Positions 8,665 to 17,779 of a stretch of DNA of 47,680 nt are shown piece by piece. The position numbers and the translations under genes are program-made. This DNA is from Planctomycetota bacterium (GTDB taxonomy: Bacteria > Planctomycetota > B15-G4). The notes under the pieces were generated by a model. The model did not search any database and had not been told where the DNA came from. It saw nothing but the letters and a program-made list of their open reading frames with translations. The stretch lies in the NCBI GenBank assembly GCA_029259695.1, contig JAJDEQ010000006.1, positions 1-47,680 on the forward strand, written 5' to 3'. Positions within the stretch are counted from its first letter, which is position 1, and every line of letters starts with the position of its first letter.

Positions 8665-9254
8665 TGGCCGACTTCATGTTCTTCACGTTCGCGGGGATCG
8701 CCGTGTTCGGCGGTCTGATGGTGGCGTTCCACCGCAACGTCGTGCACTCGGTGTTCGGCCTGGTGGCCGCGCTGTTCGGCGTGGGCGGCCTTTATTGGAC
8801 CCTGGGCGCCGACTTCCTGGGCGCCACCCAGATCCTGCTGTACGTCGGCGGCGTCACCGTGCTGCTGTTGTTCGCCGTCATGCTGACCACCTCCGACGCC
8901 AGCCGCGTGACGCTGTTGCGCACGCTGATCATGGTGCCGATCGTGGGCTTCCTGGCGCTCAAGGTGCTGGAGGCCTACCGCGGTGTCAGCAGCATCGTGA
9001 ACGACACCGGCCACGTGGTGGTCGACGCGCCGGCGGGCAGCGGCACGACCCCCGAGATCGGCAACCTGTTCGTGTCGCCCGAGGGGTACCTGCTGCCGTT
9101 CGAGGTGGCCGCCGTGCTGTTGCTCGTGGTGCTGGTCGGCGCGGTCACGGTCGCCCGGCAGCGCGATGACGTGGCGGCCGAGGAGGGGCGCGGCCCGGGT
9201 GGGTCGAAACCGACCGACGACGGGGCCCGTGAGGAGGATGCGGTCCATGCCTGA
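8664..9254 (+). CDS. nuoJ: NADH-quinone oxidoreductase subunit J
   Basis: A 196-residue membrane subunit with five predicted transmembrane helices. The conserved helix 3 region is present (FLGATQILLYVGGVTVLLLF), which in the family contains the pi-bulge segment thought to gate coupling. The C-terminal 35 residues are charged and low-complexity. The start overlaps the nuoI stop codon and the end overlaps the start of nuoK by eight bases, so J is coupled on both sides. Confidence 0.94.
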   Translation: MADFMFFTFAGIAVFGGLMVAFHRNVVHSVFGLVAALFGVGGLYWTLGADFLGATQILLYVGGVTVLLLFAVMLTTSDASRVTLLRTLIMVPIVGFLALKVLEAYRGVSSIVNDTGHVVVDAPAGSGTTPEIGNLFVSPEGYLLPFEVAAVLLLVVLVGAVTVARQRDDVAAEEGRGPGGSKPTDDGAREEDAVHA

Positions 9255-9588
9255 TGAGACGGTGCTGGCCCAGGCCTCGGTGGCAGGCTCGCTCGAGTCG
9301 TACCTGTTCGTCTCGGCGCTGCTGTTCCTGCTCGGCGTGGCGTCGATCCTCGTGCGGCGCTCGGCGTTCTACATCCTGATGGGCATCGAGCTCATCCTCA
9401 ACGCGGCGAACCTCAACTTCGTCGCCTTCGCGCGCTTCGGTGGCCACGGGATCGACGGGCAGATGTTCGCCCTCTTCGTGATCGTGCTCGCCGCGGCCGA
9501 GGCGGCCATCGCCTTGGCGATCATGGTGCGCATCTTCCACGACTTCGGCAGCGTCGACATCACACGCACCGACAGCCTGAGAGACTAG
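9247..9588 (+). CDS. nuoK: NADH-quinone oxidoreductase subunit K
   Basis: A 113-residue, three-helix antiporter-like subunit homologous to MrpC. The second helix carries the conserved glutamate in YILMGIELILNAANLNFVAF, and the third carries a second acidic residue in VIVLAAAEAAIALAIMV. Both are part of the proton path in the family. An upstream in-frame ATG at 9238 directly abuts GAGGAGG (9231-9237), which is too close. ATG 9247 has proper spacing of nine bases and is preferred. Confidence 0.94.
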   Translation: MPDETVLAQASVAGSLESYLFVSALLFLLGVASILVRRSAFYILMGIELILNAANLNFVAFARFGGHGIDGQMFALFVIVLAAAEAAIALAIMVRIFHDFGSVDITRTDSLRD

Positions 9589-9604
9589 GGAGACAGGCGC
9601 GGAC

Positions 9605-11731
9605 ATGGACATGTTGCCCTTCGACGTCAACACGCTGACAGCCCTGTGCTGGGCGCTGTTCGTCATCCCTTTCGCGTGCGCCTTCACGCTCATCAACTTC
9701 GGCCGCAAGCTGCCGCGCGGGGGCGACTGGCTGGCGACGGCCGGCATCGCGAGCTGCGCGGTCATCGCGATCACGCTGTTCTTCAAGGTGATCGTGGGCT
9801 TCGGGGCGCCCGAATGGGCGTGGTCGAGCGCGGCGTACGGGCTGTCGTGGGACTGGATCTCGCTCGAGAGCCTGCAGCTGCCGGTCGGCTTCTACCTCGA
9901 CAACCTGTCGGTGATCATGCTGACGATGGTGACGATCGTCGCCACGTGCATCTTCTTCTTCAGCCAGGGCTACATGCACGGCGACCGCGACTACCCGCGG
10001 TTCTTCGCGTACCTCAGCTACTTCTGCTTCGCCATGCTGGGGCTGGTCGTCGTCGACAACCTGCTCTTCCTGTTCATCTTCTGGGAGCTGGTCGGTGTGG
10101 GCAGCTACCTGCTCATCGGCTTCTACTACGACCAGGAAGAACCGCCCAAGGCGTCGCTCAAGGCCTTCATGGTCAACCGCGTGGGTGACGTGCTGTTCCT
10201 GCTGGGGATCATCATCGCCTGGCAGCTGGTGGGCACGCTCAACTACACCGAGATGTTCGCCGTGCTGGAGAGCGGGGCGTTCGCCGATCGCACCGGTTGG
10301 GCGCTGGCGGGCTGGGACACCCAGACGCTGCTCACGCTCTCGGGCATCCTGATCTTCTGCGGCGCCATCTCCAAGTCGGCCCAGGTGCCGCTGCACACCT
10401 GGCTGCCGGACGCCATGGCGGGTCCCACGCCCGTGTCGGCGCTGATCCACGCGGCCACCATGGTCGCGGCGGGCGTCTTCATGGTGGGGCGCATGTACCC
10501 CTACTTCACGCCCGACGCGCTGCTCTTCATCACGGGCATCGGCGCCCTCACCGCCCTGATCGGCGCGACCATGGGCCTGGTGATGTGGGACATCAAGAAG
10601 GTGCTGGCCTACTCGACCATGAGCCAGCTCGGCTACATGATGCTGGGCCTGGGCGTGGGCGGGTACGTGGCGGGTCTGTTCCACCTGATCACCCACGCGT
10701 TCTTCAAGGCCTGCCTGTTCCTCGGCTCGGGCTCGGTGATCCACTCCGTGCACAGCCAGGACATGCGCGACATGGGCGCCTTGAAGAACAAGATGCCCTG
10801 GACCTACCGCACGTTCCTGGTGGCGACCCTGGCCCTCGCCGGCGTGCCGTGCTTTGCCGGTTACTACAGCAAGGACCAGATCGTCGCCAACGCGCTGTCC
10901 TGGGGGCTGTCACACGGCGTGGCGTACTACGTGCCCTTCGTGTTCGCCGTCGTCGGCGCGTTCATGACGACCTTCTACATGTTCCGCCTGGTGTTCCTGA
11001 CCTTCCACGGCACGCCCGGCGACCAGCACAAGTACGAGCACGCGCACGAGTCGCCGGCGGTGATGGTCTTGCCGCTCGTCGTGCTGGCCATCTTCGGCAT
11101 CGGCGCGGGCGGTACGATCCACCCGCTGGCCGAGCACGGGAACCTGTGGTTCAACCGGCTCGTGCCCGAGCCCGCCTCGGCGGCCGTGGCCGGCCTCGAG
11201 CACGTGGGCGCCGACACGAGCGTGCACGGCGAGTCCTACGAGACGTATCTCGAGCACTTCGAGCACAACCTGCACGTGGCCCACTACCCGGCGCTGATCG
11301 TGTCGATCCTGGCCATCGTGCTCGGCATCCTGCTGGCGCGCCGCATGTACCTGACCAAGGCCACCGATCCGGCGGCCGTGGCCCGCAAGTTCGGGCCGCT
11401 CTACGGCATCGTCTGCAACAAGTACCACTTCGACGACATGTACGGCCGCAAGGGTGTGGTCGGCGGACTGATGTTCATGAACCGGGCGTTCGCCTGGTTC
11501 GACAAGAACGTCGTCGATGGCATCGTGAACTTCATGGGTCTGGCGCAGCGCTTCATCGCGTTCGTCACGGGCCTGTTCGACAAGTACGTGATCGACGGAC
11601 TGGTGAACTTCTGGCGCTTCTTCGTGCGCGCCCTGTCGTCGATCCTGCGCCTCGTCCAAACGGGGAACGTGCGCGACTACCTGACCTGGACGCTGCTGGG
11701 CGTCCTCATCCTGGCCATCACCCTGGCCTAG
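9605..11731 (+). CDS. nuoL: NADH-quinone oxidoreductase subunit L
   Basis: A 708-residue antiporter-like subunit (Mrp/ND5 family) forming the distal proton channel of the membrane arm. About 14-16 transmembrane helices are visible. Typical motifs are FFSQGYMHGD, FWELVGVGSYLLIGFYY, and KSAQVPLHTWLPDAMAGPTP with the conserved lysine and proline break. The C-terminal part (residues 560-708) contains an amphipathic stretch and a final hydrophobic helix, consistent with the long lateral helix of NuoL. The start follows GGGAGA at 9588-9593. An in-frame ATG at 9611 is a possible alternative. Confidence 0.95.
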   Translation: MDMLPFDVNTLTALCWALFVIPFACAFTLINFGRKLPRGGDWLATAGIASCAVIAITLFFKVIVGFGAPEWAWSSAAYGLSWDWISLESLQLPVGFYLDNLSVIMLTMVTIVATCIFFFSQGYMHGDRDYPRFFAYLSYFCFAMLGLVVVDNLLFLFIFWELVGVGSYLLIGFYYDQEEPPKASLKAFMVNRVGDVLFLLGIIIAWQLVGTLNYTEMFAVLESGAFADRTGWALAGWDTQTLLTLSGILIFCGAISKSAQVPLHTWLPDAMAGPTPVSALIHAATMVAAGVFMVGRMYPYFTPDALLFITGIGALTALIGATMGLVMWDIKKVLAYSTMSQLGYMMLGLGVGGYVAGLFHLITHAFFKACLFLGSGSVIHSVHSQDMRDMGALKNKMPWTYRTFLVATLALAGVPCFAGYYSKDQIVANALSWGLSHGVAYYVPFVFAVVGAFMTTFYMFRLVFLTFHGTPGDQHKYEHAHESPAVMVLPLVVLAIFGIGAGGTIHPLAEHGNLWFNRLVPEPASAAVAGLEHVGADTSVHGESYETYLEHFEHNLHVAHYPALIVSILAIVLGILLARRMYLTKATDPAAVARKFGPLYGIVCNKYHFDDMYGRKGVVGGLMFMNRAFAWFDKNVVDGIVNFMGLAQRFIAFVTGLFDKYVIDGLVNFWRFFVRALSSILRLVQTGNVRDYLTWTLLGVLILAITLA

Positions 11732-11746
11732 GGGATCTCCGACCCG

Positions 11747-13273
11747 ATGGATCTGCTGACCCTCATCACCTTCTCGCCGCTCGTCGGCGTGCTGGCGATC
11801 CTGTTCTTGCCCAAGAACAGCAAAGACGCGGCGCGTACCGTGGCGGCTGCCGCGACGTTCATCCCACTCGTCCTCGCGACGAAGATGTGGATGGACTTCG
11901 ACACGACGACCGCTGCCTATCAGTTCGTCGAGCGCGTGCCCTGGATCACCTCGCTCGGCGTCGACTACCACGTCGGTGTCGACGGGCTGAGCGTGCCGCT
12001 CGTGTGGCTCACGTCGCTCCTGTTGTTCCTGGGCGTGTTCGCGAGCTGGAAGATCGAACAGGGCGTCAAGGGCTACATGATGCTGCTGCTGTTGCTCGAA
12101 GTGGGCATCAACGGCGTGTTCTGCTCCCTCGACTTCTTCCTGTTCTACGTGTTCTGGGAGATCATGCTGCTGCCGATGTACTTCCTGATCGGCATCTGGG
12201 GCGGGCCGCGGCGCGAGTACGCCGCGATCAAGTTCTTCCTCTACACGCTCGCCGGCTCGGTGCTCATGCTGCTGGCCATCGTCGGGCTGTACCTGGCCGT
12301 CGACGGGCGCCTCGAGTCGCCGTTCTCGATCCCCGAGCTGTCGGCGCTGGTCAGCAGCGGTCAGCTCACCGGATCGAATCTGGTCAACGAGGGCGTGCTC
12401 TTCGGCTGGCCGTTCCTGAAGTGGGTCTTCGTCTTCCTCTTCATCGGCTTCGCGATCAAGGTGCCGGTGGTGCCGTTCCACACCTGGCTGCCGGACGCCC
12501 ACGTCGAGGCGCCCACGGCGATCTCGGTGATCCTGGCCGGCATCCTGCTGAAGCTCGGCACCTACGGGATCCTGCGCATCAACCTCGGCATGTTCCCGAA
12601 CGTGGCGCCCGACTTCGCCTTCATCGGCGCGATGCTCGGCCTGATCGCGATCATCTACGGTGCCTGCGTGGCCATGGCCCAGACCGACTTCAAGCGGCTG
12701 GTGGCCTACTCCTCGGTGAGTCACATGGGCTACGTGTTGCTGGGTGCGTGTGCGTTCACCAACGAGGGCCTGAACGGCGCCGCGATGCAGATGTTCACCC
12801 ACGGCACGAGCTCGGCCCTGCTGTTCCTGATCGTGGGTGTGGCCTATGACCGCGCCCATCACCGCGAGATCGACGGCTTCGGCGGGTTGGCCAAGCTGGC
12901 GCCGGTCTACCTGGGTGTGACCTCGATCGGCATGTTCGCCGCGCTCGGGCTGCCGGGCATGTCGGGCTTCGTGTCCGAGGCGTTGGTGCTGTTCGGCGCG
13001 TGGCAGACCTATCCGGTCATGGCCTCGCTGGCCGTGCTGGGCATCGTGATCACGGCTGCCTTCATCCTGTGGACGCTGCAGCGCGTGTTCCTCGGCCCGC
13101 TCAACGAGAAGTACGACAGCGAGAACTTCCCGGACGTCACCGGACGTGAGTTGTTCACGATGATCCCGCTGGCATTCCTCTGCGTTCTGTTCGGCGTGGT
13201 GCCGGGGATCCTCCTCGACATCCTCGCGCCGACGATGACCCAACTCACCGCGGCCCTCGGAGGCGGCGGCTGA
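11747..13273 (+). CDS. nuoM: NADH-quinone oxidoreductase subunit M
   Basis: A 508-residue antiporter-like proton-channel subunit (ND4 family). Motifs include FYVFWEIMLLPMYFLIGIWG with the conserved glutamate, and IKVPVVPFHTWLPDAHVEAP with the conserved lysine and discontinuous helix. HMGYVLLG and the internal helices after residue 300 match the family. It lies 15 bases after nuoL and is preceded by only a weak GGGGA ribosome site. The length is normal. Confidence 0.95.
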   Translation: MDLLTLITFSPLVGVLAILFLPKNSKDAARTVAAAATFIPLVLATKMWMDFDTTTAAYQFVERVPWITSLGVDYHVGVDGLSVPLVWLTSLLLFLGVFASWKIEQGVKGYMMLLLLLEVGINGVFCSLDFFLFYVFWEIMLLPMYFLIGIWGGPRREYAAIKFFLYTLAGSVLMLLAIVGLYLAVDGRLESPFSIPELSALVSSGQLTGSNLVNEGVLFGWPFLKWVFVFLFIGFAIKVPVVPFHTWLPDAHVEAPTAISVILAGILLKLGTYGILRINLGMFPNVAPDFAFIGAMLGLIAIIYGACVAMAQTDFKRLVAYSSVSHMGYVLLGACAFTNEGLNGAAMQMFTHGTSSALLFLIVGVAYDRAHHREIDGFGGLAKLAPVYLGVTSIGMFAALGLPGMSGFVSEALVLFGAWQTYPVMASLAVLGIVITAAFILWTLQRVFLGPLNEKYDSENFPDVTGRELFTMIPLAFLCVLFGVVPGILLDILAPTMTQLTAALGGGG

Positions 13274-13337
13274 TCCCGCGCGCCTCGCGCTGCAGGGAAA
13301 GACCACGCCCGGATGATCTCGAGAACGGGAACGACCG

Positions 13338-14855
13338 ATGACTCCTGAGATGATCGCCGACCTCAAGGCCATCGCGCCCGAGATCTGGTTGGTGGGGACG
13401 CTGCTCGTCACGCTGATCGCCGACCTCGTCATCGGCAAGCGCTCCCAGACCACCGTGGGCGTGCTGGCCCTGCTGGGTGTCAGCGGCGCGCTCTGGGCGT
13501 TGATGGGCGCCGGGCCGGAAGCAGGGCCCGAGAGTGGGCGCGCATTCGGCGTGTTGGCCAGCGACGGCTTTGCCGGCTTCTTCCGCACGCTGATCATCAG
13601 CGCGGTCGGACTCGTGATCCTGCACGGGATGGTCTTCCGCGAGCTCGAGTCGGCCACGCGCAACGAGTTCGACCCGATGCTCATCGGTGCGGCGCTCGGT
13701 GCGTGCCTGCTGGTGTCCACCGACCACCTGATCATGCTCGTGCTGGCGATGGAGATGCTCTCCCTGCCCAGCTACGTCCTGGCCGGCTGGCAGAAGCGCG
13801 AGCGGCGTAGCTCGGAGGCGGCGCTCAAGTACCTCGTCTACGGCGCCCTCGCCTCGGCCTTGATGGTCTTCGGCTTCAGCGTGCTGTACGGCGTGTCGGG
13901 CAGCGTCTGGATGACGGACGTGGGCCGCGCGGTGGCCACCCAGTGGGACACCGGAAGCGCGCTGGTGCGCTCCGCCATCGGCATGGCGACCGTGCTCGTG
14001 TTCGCGGGCTTCGGCTTCAAGATCGCCGCCTTCCCGTTCCACTTCTGGGCGCCCGACGTCTACGAGGGCTCGCCCACCCCGGTGACGACCATGCTCGCCG
14101 TGGCCAGCAAGGCCGCCGGCTTCGGCGTCCTCGTGCGCTTCATCGACGCGGTCTTCCTGGGCGAGACGATCAGCGCCGATTGGTTGGCGCGCTTCGGTTG
14201 GGTCATGGCGGTGCTCTCGGCCGTCACCATGACCTACGGCAACGTCACCGCGGTGCTGCAACGCAACGTGAAGCGCCTGCTGGCGTACTCGTCGATCGCA
14301 CACGCCGGCTACCTGCTCATGGGCGTGGCGGCCATGGTCACCCTGTCGGGCCAGGAGAGCCCGATCAACCTGGGTGTCCAGTCGCTGCTCTTCTACATGG
14401 CGACCTACTACTTCGCCACGATCGGCGCCTTCGGGTGCGCCATGGCCCTGGCCAACCGCTTCGGGGTGGAGACCACCGACGACTACCAGGGCCTGGGCTG
14501 GTCGGCCCCCTGGACCTCGAGCTTCTTCGTGATCTTCCTGGTGTCGCTCACGGGTCTGCCGCCCACGGTGGGCTTCATCGGCAAGTTCATGCTGTTCAAG
14601 GCCAGCCTCGACGCGGGCCTGTTCTGGCTCGCGATCGTGGGTGCGCTCAACGCCGCCGTGGCGCTCTTCTACTACTTGAAGGTGGTCCGCGCCCTGTTCC
14701 TGCGAGGAGACCGGGAGCCGGTGGAAGGCCTCGTGGCGCGGGGCTTCATGCCCTTGCTGGCCCACGCCTCGCTGCTGCTGTTCGCCGTGGCGGTGGTGTA
14801 CTACGGGCTGATGTTCGACGGCCTCAGCGCCTGGGTGAACAGCGCGCTGCTCTGA
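13338..14855 (+). CDS. nuoN: NADH-quinone oxidoreductase subunit N
   Basis: A 505-residue antiporter-like proton-channel subunit (ND2 family) and the last gene of the operon. Motifs are MEMLSLPSYVLAGWQKRE with its conserved glutamate, FKIAAFPFHFWAPDVYEGSP, and RNVKRLLAYSSIAHAGYLLMG. About 14 transmembrane helices are predicted. A 64-base gap separates it from nuoM. After the stop codon there is only a weak hairpin before the kinase gene. Confidence 0.95.
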   Translation: MTPEMIADLKAIAPEIWLVGTLLVTLIADLVIGKRSQTTVGVLALLGVSGALWALMGAGPEAGPESGRAFGVLASDGFAGFFRTLIISAVGLVILHGMVFRELESATRNEFDPMLIGAALGACLLVSTDHLIMLVLAMEMLSLPSYVLAGWQKRERRSSEAALKYLVYGALASALMVFGFSVLYGVSGSVWMTDVGRAVATQWDTGSALVRSAIGMATVLVFAGFGFKIAAFPFHFWAPDVYEGSPTPVTTMLAVASKAAGFGVLVRFIDAVFLGETISADWLARFGWVMAVLSAVTMTYGNVTAVLQRNVKRLLAYSSIAHAGYLLMGVAAMVTLSGQESPINLGVQSLLFYMATYYFATIGAFGCAMALANRFGVETTDDYQGLGWSAPWTSSFFVIFLVSLTGLPPTVGFIGKFMLFKASLDAGLFWLAIVGALNAAVALFYYLKVVRALFLRGDREPVEGLVARGFMPLLAHASLLLFAVAVVYYGLMFDGLSAWVNSALL

Positions 14856-14884
14856 CCCAGGCCCTCCCGGGCCGGACAGCAGAG

Positions 14885-14910
14885 GGCGCTTTGAGTACCC
14901 GAAGAGCGCC
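14885..14910 (+). terminator. Weak hairpin at the end of the nuo operon
   Basis: GGCGCT at 14885-14890 pairs with AGCGCC at 14905-14910 around a 14-base loop, starting 30 bases after the nuoN stop codon. The stem is short and no T-run follows, so read-through into the kinase gene is possible. Confidence 0.3.
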
Positions 14911-15078
14911 GGATAAGGTGATCTAGGCGGCCTACTCAGCACCCGCCTGGCAATCGCTTGGCGCCCACCCGGCGCCGCCTGCGGGGAGCGTGACAGCCCG
15001 CCATGGGGGCCGGTGTACCAGCGGGCGGGCAGGCCTCTCGGCCCGCTCTCGAACAGCCCAGCACGGAGCAGCAGCGCC

Positions 15079-17715
15079 ATGGCCGGCACGGCAGGACCCG
15101 CGGACGGGGCGCTGCCTGTCGAGGGGCCGCCGGAGGCCGCCGGGGAGGCTGGGCGGCCTGGGGACGAGCCGGGTGTGGGCACGCTGGCGGCCGGAGCGAC
15201 GGGGGTGGACGAGGCCTTCGAGGGGGTCATGGCCCGCTGCCTGGAGCGCCTCGACGGCGGCGAGGACACCACCGTCGACGAGCTCGCCGAGGAGCACCCC
15301 GAGTTCGCTCACGAGCTGCGGCGGCGGCTGCACCTGCTCGTCGACGCCGGCTTCCTGGAGGGCGGCCGGGTGTTCGGCCCCTACCGGTTGCTGCACGCCC
15401 TGGGGCGTGGCGGCATGGGTGTCGTCTACGCCGCTCGGGACGAGCAAGGGCAACGGGTCGTGGCGCTCAAGCTGCTGCCCTCGCGCCTGAGCCACGACAA
15501 GCGGGCCCTGGCCCGCTTCGAGCGCGAGATCAAGGCGGCGGCCCAGCTCGATCACGCGCACATCGTCCCGATCCTCGGATGGGGCGATGAGGAGGGCGTG
15601 CCGTACTACGCCATGGAGTACGTGGCGGGCAGGACGCTGGCCCAGGTCATCGCCGCCCTCGACCGGCTGGGCGTCGGCCCCGAGCAACTCGAGGCGCAGC
15701 ACCTCGACATCGCCGCGCCGCTGGAGGGCCGGGAGACGCGCTGGGGCCGAGCGTACGTGGAGGCCGTGTGCCGCCTCGTCGTCGACGTGGCCGAGGCCCT
15801 GGAGCACGCCCACGGCCACGGCGTGGTGCACCGCGACGTCAAGCCCAGCAACATCCTGCTGCGCGACGACGGCCGGGCGTTGCTGTTCGACTTCGGTCTC
15901 GCGCGCGTGGACACCGAAGCGAGCCTGACGCTCACGGGCGACTTCACCGGCACGCCGCACTACACGTCGCCCGAGCAGCTCTCTTCCCGCACCGAAGTGA
16001 TCGACGGCCGCAGCGACGTCTACTCGCTCGGCGTGACGCTGTACGAACTGGTCACGCTGCGGCGGCCGTTCGCCGGCGGCTCGCTGCAGGCCCTGTCGCG
16101 CGAGATCCTCTCCTGCGAGCCCGAACCGCCCCGCCGCTTCAACGCGTCCGTGCCCAAGGACCTGGAGACGATCTGCCTGACGGCGATGGACAAGAACCCC
16201 GCCCGTCGCTACCAGCGCGCCGCCGAGATGGCCGCCGACCTGCGGCGCCTGCTCGACTTCCGATCGATCCGCGCGCGGCCCGTCGGACCGGTCACACGCC
16301 TGGCGCGTTGGGCCCATCGCAACCGGGCGGCCGCCACCGCCGTCGCGCTCGCCATCCTGCTCGCCGTGGGCACGCCGCTCATGCTCTGGCGCAGCAACCT
16401 GCAGGTGCGGCACGAGGCGCGCAAGCTGGCCCGCATCAACGCCTTCCTGGAGGACATCTTCGCGGCCCCCCGGCCGCACCTGCAGGGCAGCGACGCCACC
16501 GTGGTCGACGTGCTCGACGCGGCCGTGGCCCGACTGGGCCCGGACCTGGGCGAGGACCCGGCGACCGAGGGCAACCTGCGCGTGACCATCGGCACGACCT
16601 ACATGAGCGTGGCGCAGTACGACCGGGCGACCGAGCAGTACCGCGCCGGTCTGGCCCAGTTCGATGCGGCGTGGGGCGACGCACCCCGTGTCGAGAAGGT
16701 CGACGCCATGTGGCGCCTCGGCCGTGTGCTCGGGCTGCTGCGGCTCGAACTCGACGAAGCCGAACAGTGGATGCTGCGCGCGCTCGCCATGAACGACCTG
16801 CTGCCCGGCGAGCGCACGCGGGAGCGCGCGGGGATCCTCACCAGCCTCGGCCACCTCGCGAGCGTGCGCTCCGACACGGCCAGGGCCCGCGAACACCTCG
16901 ACGAAGCGTTGCAGCTCTACCGCGACAACCCGCCGGCGAGCGGCCCCGACCTGCACCTGTTGCGCGCCCGCCTCGACCTGGCCGGCACGTACCGCGTCGA
17001 TCAGGATCTGGAACGGGCCGAGCAACTCATGAGCGAGGTGCTGGACGAGCAGCGCAGGCACCTGCCCCCGGAGCACGTCGACGTGCTGGAGACGCTGCGC
17101 GCCCTGGCGAGCGTCTACGCCCACCAGGGCCGGTTCGAACTGGCCGAGGCGCGCTTCCGCGACCAGCTCGGCGCGCTCGCCACGGTGCTGGGCGAAGGGC
17201 ATGTGAAGGTCGCGCGGCTGCGCGTGCTGATCGCACGCACCCACGAGGCACGTGATCAACACGCCGAGGCGGCGCTCATGCTGGAGCAGGCGATCCCCGC
17301 CATGCGCCGCGCCTATCCCGACGGCCACGATCACCTGGCCGATGCGCTCAAGCGCATGGGGGCGGTGCACATGGGGCAGGACCGGCTCGAGCTGGCCCTG
17401 CCGTACTTCGCCGAGGCGTACCAGATGTACCGTCGGATCTGGGACGACGCCCATCCGCTGGTCACCGAGGCCGCGATCAACTACGCCTGGCTGTTGCAGA
17501 CGGCCGAGCGCTACGCCGAGGCCGAGGCGTTGCTGCTGGAGTTCCGGGACAGCTACGCCGCGTCCCACGGCGAGCAGCACTTCCTTACCGCCATGCTGGT
17601 GCAACGGCTGGTCACGCTCTACGAAGCCTGGGGTCGCGAAGACCTCGCCGCCGAACTGCGCGCCCAGGTCCCCGCGGATGACGTGCACCCGGTCGGGCCC
17701 TCGTCCCCGCACTGA
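15079..17715 (+). CDS. Membrane-anchored Hanks-type Ser/Thr protein kinase with TPR region
   Basis: An 878-residue protein expected to phosphorylate Ser/Thr on partner proteins. The kinase domain spans about 100-390: glycine loop GRGGMGVVY (109-117), catalytic lysine K131 in VALKLL, HRDVKPSN with D253, DFGLAR with D271, and activation segment TPHYTSPEQ. A single hydrophobic helix at about 416-437 should anchor it. Residues 440 to the end are helical repeats of TPR type. Residues 1-100 hold a short helical region (EEHPEFAHELRRRLH) common before planctomycete kinases. The frame extends to a GTG at 15013, but ATG 15079 has GGAG at 15065-15068. A lipoprotein gene follows 64 bases later. The substrate is unknown. 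Confidence 0.9.
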   Translation: MAGTAGPADGALPVEGPPEAAGEAGRPGDEPGVGTLAAGATGVDEAFEGVMARCLERLDGGEDTTVDELAEEHPEFAHELRRRLHLLVDAGFLEGGRVFGPYRLLHALGRGGMGVVYAARDEQGQRVVALKLLPSRLSHDKRALARFEREIKAAAQLDHAHIVPILGWGDEEGVPYYAMEYVAGRTLAQVIAALDRLGVGPEQLEAQHLDIAAPLEGRETRWGRAYVEAVCRLVVDVAEALEHAHGHGVVHRDVKPSNILLRDDGRALLFDFGLARVDTEASLTLTGDFTGTPHYTSPEQLSSRTEVIDGRSDVYSLGVTLYELVTLRRPFAGGSLQALSREILSCEPEPPRRFNASVPKDLETICLTAMDKNPARRYQRAAEMAADLRRLLDFRSIRARPVGPVTRLARWAHRNRAAATAVALAILLAVGTPLMLWRSNLQVRHEARKLARINAFLEDIFAAPRPHLQGSDATVVDVLDAAVARLGPDLGEDPATEGNLRVTIGTTYMSVAQYDRATEQYRAGLAQFDAAWGDAPRVEKVDAMWRLGRVLGLLRLELDEAEQWMLRALAMNDLLPGERTRERAGILTSLGHLASVRSDTARAREHLDEALQLYRDNPPASGPDLHLLRARLDLAGTYRVDQDLERAEQLMSEVLDEQRRHLPPEHVDVLETLRALASVYAHQGRFELAEARFRDQLGALATVLGEGHVKVARLRVLIARTHEARDQHAEAALMLEQAIPAMRRAYPDGHDHLADALKRMGAVHMGQDRLELALPYFAEAYQMYRRIWDDAHPLVTEAAINYAWLLQTAERYAEAEALLLEFRDSYAASHGEQHFLTAMLVQRLVTLYEAWGREDLAAELRAQVPADDVHPVGPSSPH

Positions 17716-17779
17716 CGCCGGGGCTTTCCCCTGCCGCGGCGCGAGCGCGTGGCCTATCCTCTCGCCGGAGGAGGTTCCC

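Noticed and set aside
10910..13735. Minus-strand open frame of about 940 codons
   Set aside because: It lies antisense to nuoL and nuoM, which are unmistakable. The translation is His/Arg/Glu-rich without family features.
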